DNA of 5,499 nt from Spirochaetaceae bacterium. Its GTDB lineage: Bacteria; Spirochaetota; Spirochaetia; DSM-27196; SLAA01. The notes under the pieces were generated by a model. That model saw only the letters and a list, made by a program, of their open reading frames with translations, had not been told where the DNA came from and did not search any database. The translations under genes were made by a program, and so were the position numbers. The DNA lies in contig PXEI01000236.1 in the NCBI GenBank assembly GCA_003564775.1, positions 1 through 5,499 on the forward strand, written 5' to 3'. How positions within the stretch are numbered: position 1 is the first letter of the stretch; each line of letters begins with the position of its first letter. This document shows positions 1 to 4,788 of this stretch, piece after piece.

Positions 1-45
1 GCGTCGGTATGGGCGGCGTCGGGCTCGGCGGCGTCGGGCTCGGCG
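1..45. repeat. 15-bp in-frame tandem repeat in the SUMF1-like gene
   Basis: Positions 16-30 and 31-45 are two identical copies of the 15-mer GCGTCGGGCTCGGCG; positions 1-15 are a diverged third copy with four differences. Read on the minus strand the unit encodes five residues, giving A-EPDA-A-EPDA-A-HTDA. Because the unit is a multiple of three, copy-number change would keep the frame. It sits where related spirochaete proteins have, from memory, a Gly/Ala-rich surface loop after the NWA...Y.F segment. The array may continue beyond the left edge. Confidence 0.85.
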
Positions 46-431
46 CGACGGCCGGGCTCAATAAAACGGTAGGCGCCCTCCTCCACGGCCCAGTTGCGCA
101 CGGCAGACCAGAGTTCGTAGGTGACCAGACGGGCCGAGAGAGAGAATGGGTCGATGTAGTGCTCAAAGGACTCGCCTTCCGGGGTGCTTTGGATGAAACT
201 GCCACCCGGGACCGAGATCATTTCACGGTGCGGGGTGGGCAGGTCCTGAAGGCGAGCGGCTGGTTCGTCGCCTGCGGCGTCGCGGCTTGTAGCGGGGCTG
301 TCGGCAGGCGTGCTGCCTGCGGCCCTGGCGGCGCTTGGGTCCTCGGCGGTGCAACCCGCAGCCCAACCCAGCAGGAAAACCAGAAACACAAGCACAAGAA
401 AACGTGTACGGTTCTGCATTCGCCTACTCAT
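1..431 (-). CDS. SUMF1/FGE-like domain lipoprotein, C-terminal part beyond the window
   Basis: Only the first 143 codons are present; the gene runs off the left edge. Residues 11-26 form a hydrophobic signal segment ending in A-A-G-C, with Cys27 as the probable lipidated residue (signal peptidase II lipobox, in the loose form common in spirochaetes). A disordered Ala/Pro/Asp-rich linker follows to about residue 65. Then comes the pattern MISVPGGSF, a polar stretch, and FSLSARLVTYELWSAVRNWA, which is the typical N-terminal part of formylglycine-generating-enzyme-like (SUMF1, PF03781) domains in spirochaetes. The catalytic region is outside the window, so enzymatic activity cannot be judged; many such lipoproteins are not known to be sulfatase activators. 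The start ATG at 431-429 overlaps the stop of the upstream gene by 8 nt, suggesting translational coupling; no good Shine-Dalgarno is visible. An alternative in-frame ATG lies at 419-417. Near the edge the domain contains a five-residue EPDAA-type repeat in a loop. The family is fairly sure, the exact role unknown. Confidence 0.8.
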   Translation of the reverse strand, partial: MSRRMQNRTRFLVLVFLVFLLGWAAGCTAEDPSAARAAGSTPADSPATSRDAAGDEPAARLQDLPTPHREMISVPGGSFIQSTPEGESFEHYIDPFSLSARLVTYELWSAVRNWAVEEGAYRFIEPGRRAEPDAAEPDAAHTD

Positions 432-3156
432 CTGCAAACACTGCCCAGCGGCGGCTAAGTGCGTCGGCCTGGAGGACAAGGCCCTCGGGGGCGATGTCGT
501 CAGCGGCGTAGATGGCAAGCGGGGCCGCAGGGGCCGTAGGAGCGCTGGCGGGGGCGCCGTCCGCAGCAGCTGCGGCGCTGGCGCCAGCGCCAGCACTGGC
601 AGGCCGGGCGCCGGGGTCAATCTCGGCCAGGTGGTTGGGAGCGGCGGTTAGAAGCGTGCGGTCAAAGTGGTTGGGTTCGCGGCCGCTGAAGAATGCCAGG
701 TACACCAGATCCAGCTCAACCAGCTCGTGGAAAAAATGCGTGCCGAGTGAGAGATCCGGCACCAGGGCCTGGTGCATTTCATCTATCTCTACCAGTGCGG
801 CGGCGGTGCTGATTTCGCCAAAGCTGACCGGCACCCCAAGCGAGGGAGTGCTGGTGCCCCAGCGGCCGGGGCCTATGAGGAGCACGCGACCGGAGACCAG
901 GGGCTCGTGGTGCAACAGCCGGCCAATGCGCCGGGCCAGGGCGTAACGGGCCTGCTCACCAAGGTGGCTGTACACTCCAGCGGGCACGTGCAGGATCCAG
1001 TCGAGTAAGACCTCGCGACTGCGGCCCACCACCCCGCCCTCGGAGTACATAAGGCAACGCTCCGGGGGTGGGCAACGGCGGGTGAGCGGGGCTTCATCTG
1101 TCTGCACCTGCAGCGGGCGGCACTGGAGTATGTCAATTTTGAGCCGCCCGCGCTTGTCTATATTGGCGGTGAACTCCAGGTCTATCTCGGTGTTGTAGGC
1201 GTGGCGCAACCGGGTGACGATCTCCCGCATAGACGGTACCAGTGAGCTCTCAGCCAGCAGCCGTTCCATGTCAACCGTCAACGGCGCCGGGCGTTTCATT
1301 GCCGCGGCGGCGCGGGCGGCTTCGCGGTCGCGCCGGACAAACATCGCCATGTCCAGACCGGGCATTTCACGCAGCAGGGTCGAGGCCTCTATGCGGCGAA
1401 AGCGCCCTTCCTCCAGATCAATTACGTCTACCCATTTCTGACTGTAACGCCGCGTTTCCTCCGGCGTGCCCTCGGGCCTCAGGGTTGGGGCGCCAAGCGC
1501 TACCACCCGGGTGTAGTCGTCATCCGAGCGGTCTACAGCACGCGTTCCCAGGCCAAACACCAGTCGGAGCACGCCGTCCTCGGGGCGGATTTCGTTGTGC
1601 CAGACATAGGGATTAAACGAGAAAAGGACCCCAGCGGACTGCGGAAGAAAATATCGACCATAGCGTGTTCCCGAAACCCGTTGCACCAGGAGTGCCATTT
1701 GCTCGTCACGTTCCAGGACTCCGCGGGCCTTGCGGTACTTCAGCGCCTCGGCACTGACGGCACTGGCGTACACGGTGCGAATAGCGCTGAGCAGGCGCTC
1801 AAGGCGCTCATCGAGATCGCCCTGGTTCGGGCAGAAAACGCTGTCGTACTTTCCGGCAAAGGCGTTGCCAAAGGCGTCTTCCAGCAGGCTGGAACTGCGC
1901 ACAATGATTGGGTCGGTGCCAAAGTACTCCAGCATCTCGCGCAGCCGAGTAACGATGTACTCGGGCAGCTCACCCTTCAGCATGCGACTGTGCAGCTCCT
2001 TCTGCCCGTCCAAAAAGGTTTCAGGCTTGGTCAGACGGCGGCGGGCCCACCAGCAGTCGTTTTCCACCAGGTAGGTATAAAAGACGTCCGAGCCGATGTA
2101 GAACGAGTCGTGTTCCTCCAGCCGTTCACGCCAGGAGAGTCCTACCGTTGGCACATCATGGTCTGCTGGCGGGGCGTCGCCGGAACAAAGCATGGCGCGG
2201 GCCAGGAGCATGCCTACCGACTTGCCGCCGATCATGCCGGTGCCGATCATGCGCTTCCAAATGGCTATGAGGTCGTCAAGACTCATGCATGACTCGGTGA
2301 GTTCCAGCATCTGCGGATCACGGGAGATAACAAGCCGGGCAATCTCGGTGAAGAGTTCGTGCTTGCGTTCGACCGGGAGTTCGTTACGGCTTACATGTGC
2401 GGCAATTGCCTCGGCCCGCACAAAGAGTTTGTCCCATACGCCAACCATGCGGTAGCTGGCCGACGGCAGTCCGTGCCAGCGGCCGCTGCGGAGTACGGCC
2501 GCGGTCTCGGTGCTGTCTACCACCGCTTCATACTCCTGCTCCTCACGGCGGAAGAGTTCGCCAATGCGGGCCTCGGGCCTGATGTCAGCCTTGATAGGCT
2601 TCACATATCCAGAGCCCTCGTAACTAAAGAGGTCAAGCATGACCTGGGTGGTTTGCTCTACGGTGCGCACAGCATGGAAGGAGTGTTGATGTCGGTACAA
2701 GGTGAAGTACGCAACGGCTTTGAGCCGCAAAAGATACGGACAGGTAATCTTGAAAAAGTTCCCAATCATGCGGTCGCTGTAACAGCTGGCAGACAGATCC
2801 GAGAGCGAATCAAACACTACAATGGCTGGTGGCGGCAACTCGGCAACGGCGCTGTGAACCTCGGTAATGAAGGCGTCAAAGCCGTAGTCGGGGTGAAGCA
2901 GCCGCACCGAGATATCGTCATGAGGGGCAAGAATGGGTTCATGAGCCCCAAAGCGGAAGTACACAACCGGGCTCTTGCCGATGTTGGCATCTACGAGCGC
3001 CTGCACGTAGGGAACGTAGGCCGAGATATGGTCTACGCGAAACACAACGTTATCCCCGGCGAGCAGCCCACCAAAGAGCGTGGTCAGGCCGTCTATTCCA
3101 CCATCGACCGCTGGTCCAAGAAGTTCTTCCAGTGCTGGGGTATTCTTTTTTTGCAT
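424..3156 (-). CDS. PEP/pyruvate-binding (PPDK_N, ATP-grasp-like) protein with degenerate KaiC-like N-terminus
   Basis: This is a 910-residue protein counted from the chosen start. Residues about 10-200 resemble a KaiC/RecA fold: GGLLAGD at 29-35 and a Walker B-like strand AIVVFDSLSDL at 111-121. The place of the P-loop reads VDHISAYV, so no GKT/GKS is present. Residues about 300-685 match the PEP synthase/PPDK nucleotide-binding domain (PF01326): IGGKSVG (309-315), PIIVRSSSLLEDAFGNAFAG (416-435), SAGVLFSFNP (507-516) and the closing DLEFT...QCRPLQ (659-683). A C-terminal module follows with IGPGRWGTSTPSLGVPVSF (761-779) and LGTHFFHELVE (804-814), seen from memory in other PEP/pyruvate-binding domain proteins. 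An Ala/Pro linker (851-881) and a short tail end the protein. The phosphohistidine swivel domain and PEP TIM barrel are absent, so it is not a complete PEP synthase; the reaction is unknown. The start at 3156 has GGAG 8 nt upstream. An upstream ATG at 3231 is in frame but would leave 14 bp to the divergent gene. The protein looks cytoplasmic. Confidence 0.88.
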   Translation of the reverse strand: MQKKNTPALEELLGPAVDGGIDGLTTLFGGLLAGDNVVFRVDHISAYVPYVQALVDANIGKSPVVYFRFGAHEPILAPHDDISVRLLHPDYGFDAFITEVHSAVAELPPPAIVVFDSLSDLSASCYSDRMIGNFFKITCPYLLRLKAVAYFTLYRHQHSFHAVRTVEQTTQVMLDLFSYEGSGYVKPIKADIRPEARIGELFRREEQEYEAVVDSTETAAVLRSGRWHGLPSASYRMVGVWDKLFVRAEAIAAHVSRNELPVERKHELFTEIARLVISRDPQMLELTESCMSLDDLIAIWKRMIGTGMIGGKSVGMLLARAMLCSGDAPPADHDVPTVGLSWRERLEEHDSFYIGSDVFYTYLVENDCWWARRRLTKPETFLDGQKELHSRMLKGELPEYIVTRLREMLEYFGTDPIIVRSSSLLEDAFGNAFAGKYDSVFCPNQGDLDERLERLLSAIRTVYASAVSAEALKYRKARGVLERDEQMALLVQRVSGTRYGRYFLPQSAGVLFSFNPYVWHNEIRPEDGVLRLVFGLGTRAVDRSDDDYTRVVALGAPTLRPEGTPEETRRYSQKWVDVIDLEEGRFRRIEASTLLREMPGLDMAMFVRRDREAARAAAAMKRPAPLTVDMERLLAESSLVPSMREIVTRLRHAYNTEIDLEFTANIDKRGRLKIDILQCRPLQVQTDEAPLTRRCPPPERCLMYSEGGVVGRSREVLLDWILHVPAGVYSHLGEQARYALARRIGRLLHHEPLVSGRVLLIGPGRWGTSTPSLGVPVSFGEISTAAALVEIDEMHQALVPDLSLGTHFFHELVELDLVYLAFFSGREPNHFDRTLLTAAPNHLAEIDPGARPASAGAGASAAAAADGAPASAPTAPAAPLAIYAADDIAPEGLVLQADALSRRWAVFADE
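514..606. repeat. Ala/Pro-rich low-complexity linker with nested perfect inverted repeats
   Basis: This GC-rich stretch encodes residues about 851-881 of the PEP/pyruvate-binding protein, almost only Ala, Gly, Pro, Ser and Thr. It separates the conserved C-terminal module from a short tail. It contains an 18-bp perfect palindrome at 574-591 (GGCGCTGGC followed by GCCAGCGCC). Next to it is a perfect 6-bp inverted repeat with a 3-nt loop at 561-575 (CCGCAG, CAG, CTGCGG). Both could fold into stable hairpins in DNA or mRNA. They lie inside an open reading frame with no T-run, so a terminator role is unlikely. Replication slippage at GC-rich repeats is a likely origin, but this is inference. Confidence 0.7.
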
Positions 3157-3164
3157 ATCGATGT

Positions 3165-3168
3165 CTCC
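3165..3168 (-). promoter_or_regulatory. Shine-Dalgarno deciding the start of the PEP/pyruvate-binding gene
   Basis: On the minus strand GGAG lies 8 nt before the ATG at 3156. It supports this start over the longer in-frame ATG at 3231, which would add 25 residues and nearly reach the divergent gene's start. Confidence 0.65.
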
Positions 3169-3184
3169 GCCTGGGCGTAATATT

Positions 3185-3199
3185 GCCGAACGCTTCGGC
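3185..3199. repeat. Perfect 6-bp inverted repeat, possible operator
   Basis: GCCGAA (3185-3190) and TTCGGC (3194-3199) are exact inverted copies around a CGC centre. The repeat is near the middle of the divergent intergenic region and falls in the spacer of the candidate minus-strand promoter. A regulator binding here could act on both directions. A short RNA hairpin in a 5' leader is the alternative. A 6-bp arm can arise by chance in GC-rich DNA, so function is unproven. Confidence 0.4.
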
Positions 3200-3229
3200 C
3201 GATACACAACTATATCGACCTTCATTTCC

Positions 3230-3235
3230 AAGGAG
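3230..3235 (+). promoter_or_regulatory. Shine-Dalgarno AAGGAG of the small exported protein gene
   Basis: AAGGAG ends 10 nt before the ATG at 3246. It fixes this start, since longer in-frame openings from 3132 would run back into the divergent gene and put untypical sequence before the signal peptide. Confidence 0.75.
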
Positions 3236-3245
3236 TACGACCCCT

Positions 3246-3725
3246 ATGAAACTACCACGAATACTGCTGATTGCGGGCATCCTTTTGCTGACTGCACAGA
3301 TGGGCTGGAGCCAGTGGCGCCAACCCGCACCACGACCACGGGTTGGTTTTGGTCTTGGCACACCCAACACCGTGCTGATTCTACGGCCGGGACGGCTTGA
3401 CTTCAAGGTAGGCTACGACTTCACCGGCAGCGATGACTACCTGTTTTTGTCGGGCGACTACCGATTTATTAACGCACGGCATCTGAGTCACTTCATTCAC
3501 TTCTCCATGGGTATTGGAGCCTACGGAAAGGTGTACATAGACCAGGACGACAGTATGGATCTGGAAAGTGGTGCACGACTTCCCCTTGCGCTTTCGGTGT
3601 TTCTGATAGACAATTTTCTAGAGTTCTTTGTTGAGATCTCGCCAGGACTTGATTTCTACCCCAAGCTGAGCTTCTCTGATCAGCCGGTTCAGGCCTGGGC
3701 GGGATTCACTCTAGAGTTAGACTAA
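3246..3725 (+). CDS. Small exported beta-barrel-like outer membrane protein (possibly DUF3996/BAPKO_0422-like)
   Basis: The product has 159 residues. It begins with a clear signal peptide: MKLPR, a hydrophobic core (residues 6-17), and a likely cleavage around GWS-Q (22/23). A proline-rich spacer (26-32) leads into GFGLGTPNTVLILRPGRLDF. The rest alternates polar and hydrophobic residues in about six to eight strand-like blocks (48-58, 63-74, 80-97, 106-119, 122-137, 146-158) with aromatic residues at strand ends. This fits a small OmpA-size barrel in the outer membrane. The layout resembles, from memory, the spirochaetal DUF3996/BAPKO_0422 barrel group, including an RLPLALSVF...EFFVEISPGLDF segment. 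That family assignment is tentative. The last residue is Asp, not the usual terminal aromatic of barrel proteins. The gene has a strong AAGGAG site, opens the plus-strand gene set, and is followed after 31 bp by the aldo/keto reductase with no terminator between them. Confidence 0.75.
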   Translation: MKLPRILLIAGILLLTAQMGWSQWRQPAPRPRVGFGLGTPNTVLILRPGRLDFKVGYDFTGSDDYLFLSGDYRFINARHLSHFIHFSMGIGAYGKVYIDQDDSMDLESGARLPLALSVFLIDNFLEFFVEISPGLDFYPKLSFSDQPVQAWAGFTLELD

Positions 3726-3745
3726 GATATTTGGTCTACGTTGTC

Positions 3746-3751
3746 AGGAGG
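3746..3751 (+). promoter_or_regulatory. Strong Shine-Dalgarno AGGAGG of the aldo/keto reductase gene
   Basis: A full AGGAGG lies 5 nt before the ATG at 3757, in the 31-bp gap after the barrel-like gene. It suggests independent, efficient translation initiation on a shared transcript. Confidence 0.75.
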
Positions 3752-3756
3752 CACCC

Positions 3757-4788
3757 ATGAGTTACGTACCCACCGTTAATCGCTACGACCAAATGCGCTA
3801 CAACCGTTGTGGACAAAGCGGCCTTAAGCTGCCCGCCATTTCCCTGGGCCTGTGGCAGAACTTTGGCGATGTCGACCCGCTTTCCAATCAAAGGGCGATG
3901 TTGCGACACGCCTTTGACAACGGCATTACCCACTTTGACCTGGCCAACAACTATGGACCTCCGGCAGGCTCGGCCGAGATCAACTTTGGTCGCATTTTGC
4001 GCGAGGATTTCTCGGCGCACCGAGACGAGCTGTTGATCTCAACCAAGGCGGGCTACCTGATGCACCCCGGCCCCTACGGCGAATGGGGTTCGCGCAAGTA
4101 CCTTATGAGCAGTCTGGATGCAAGCCTCAAGCGAATGGGCCTGGAGTACGTGGATATCTTCTACTCGCACCGCTTTGACCCCGAAACCCCGCTGGAAGAA
4201 ACCATGTCGGCACTGGCAGACGCGGTGCACCAGGGCAAGGCCCTGTATGTTGGTATCTCTAGTTACTCGCCCACAAAAACGCGAGAGGCTTATGTAATGC
4301 TCAAGCAGATGGGGGTGCGATGTCTCATACACCAGCCTTCCTACTCCATGCTCAACCGGTGGGTTGAGGACGGGCTACTTGATGCGCTTAGCGACCTGGG
4401 CATGGGTTGTATTGCGTTCTCCCCTCTGGCTCAGGGGCTGCTTACGCCTAAGTATCTGGACGGAGTCCCAGAGAACTCACGAGCTGGCAAAGAGCGGCCG
4501 TCTATGAAAGACGAGTTCCTGAACGACGAGAATATTGCCCGTGTGCGCGAGCTGAACAAGATTGCACAGGAGCGTGGACAGAGTCTGCCGCAAATGGCTT
4601 TGGCATGGGTGCTACGCGACACCCGGATTACCTCGGTACTGATTGGCGCAAGCAGCGTGCGGCAGTTGGACGACAACCTTTCCGCCCTGGACAACCTGTT
4701 CTTCAGCAAAGATGAACTGGCCGAGATTGATACGCATGCCAAGGACTCCGGCATTAATCTGTGGGCACGCTCAAGCGAAGCCGGGTGA
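3757..4788 (+). CDS. gpr: Aldo/keto reductase, L-glyceraldehyde 3-phosphate reductase type (YghZ/Gpr, AKR14-like)
   Basis: The 343-residue protein matches remembered E. coli YghZ (Gpr) nearly end to end, with similar length. Shared stretches include LPAISLGLW.NFG, GITHFDLANNYGPP.GSAE, MGLEYVDIFYSHR, GKALYVGISSYSP, IHQPSY, CIAFSPLAQGLLT and VTSVLIGAS-like ITSVLIGAS. The AKR catalytic tetrad is intact: Asp61, Tyr66, Lys97 and His138. The C-terminal LIGASSVRQLDDN is the usual NADP(H)-binding region of the fold. Family members reduce L-glyceraldehyde 3-phosphate and methylglyoxal with NADPH in the cytoplasm; the true substrate here is inferred from homology. Relatives in the same clade include voltage-gated potassium channel beta-subunit-like proteins, but the near-full YghZ match favours the enzyme. 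The stop codon TGA overlaps the GTG start of the aminotransferase by 4 nt, so the two are probably co-translated. Confidence 0.92.
   Translation: MSYVPTVNRYDQMRYNRCGQSGLKLPAISLGLWQNFGDVDPLSNQRAMLRHAFDNGITHFDLANNYGPPAGSAEINFGRILREDFSAHRDELLISTKAGYLMHPGPYGEWGSRKYLMSSLDASLKRMGLEYVDIFYSHRFDPETPLEETMSALADAVHQGKALYVGISSYSPTKTREAYVMLKQMGVRCLIHQPSYSMLNRWVEDGLLDALSDLGMGCIAFSPLAQGLLTPKYLDGVPENSRAGKERPSMKDEFLNDENIARVRELNKIAQERGQSLPQMALAWVLRDTRITSVLIGASSVRQLDDNLSALDNLFFSKDELAEIDTHAKDSGINLWARSSEAG

Larger units (their letters stand above)
3157..3245. promoter_or_regulatory. Divergent intergenic region with promoters for both gene sets
   Basis: These 89 bp separate the divergent start codons at 3156 (minus) and 3246 (plus), so both transcription units should start in or near here. 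A weak minus-strand promoter candidate is TTGTGT (3209-3204) and CAATAT (3185-3180) with an 18-bp spacer. For the plus strand a TATATC at 3211-3216 is the only -10-like match, without a convincing -35 partner. The promoter boxes are guesses; the divergent layout is seen directly. Confidence 0.45.

Noticed and set aside
9..458. Plus-strand open frame rich in Gly/Val over the SUMF1-like gene
   Set aside because: Its composition comes from reading the GC-rich tandem repeat on the wrong strand; the minus strand has a lipobox and domain pattern.
561..591. Inverted repeats as a transcription terminator
   Set aside because: They lie inside an open frame, are not followed by a T-run on either strand, and the downstream gene overlaps the same unit.
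1597..2292. Plus-strand open frame of 231 codons opposite the ATP-grasp gene
   Set aside because: Same reasoning: antisense shadow, no family motifs, no supporting start signals.
2359..3180. Plus-strand open frame of 273 codons opposite the ATP-grasp gene
   Set aside because: It lies wholly antisense to a gene with strong family motifs, shows no recognisable domain, and starts without a ribosome binding site. Long antisense frames are common in GC-rich genes.
3157..3231. N-terminal extension of the ATP-grasp protein from the ATG at 3231
   Set aside because: It would add 25 residues of Arg-rich untypical sequence and leave only 14 bp to the divergent start; the ATG at 3156 has a well-spaced GGAG.
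3132..3245. Longer start for the exported barrel-like protein from 3132
   Set aside because: It would overlap the divergent gene and bury the signal peptide; the ATG at 3246 has AAGGAG in place.
4039..4332. Minus-strand open frame within the aldo/keto reductase
   Set aside because: Antisense shadow of a highly conserved enzyme with an intact catalytic tetrad.
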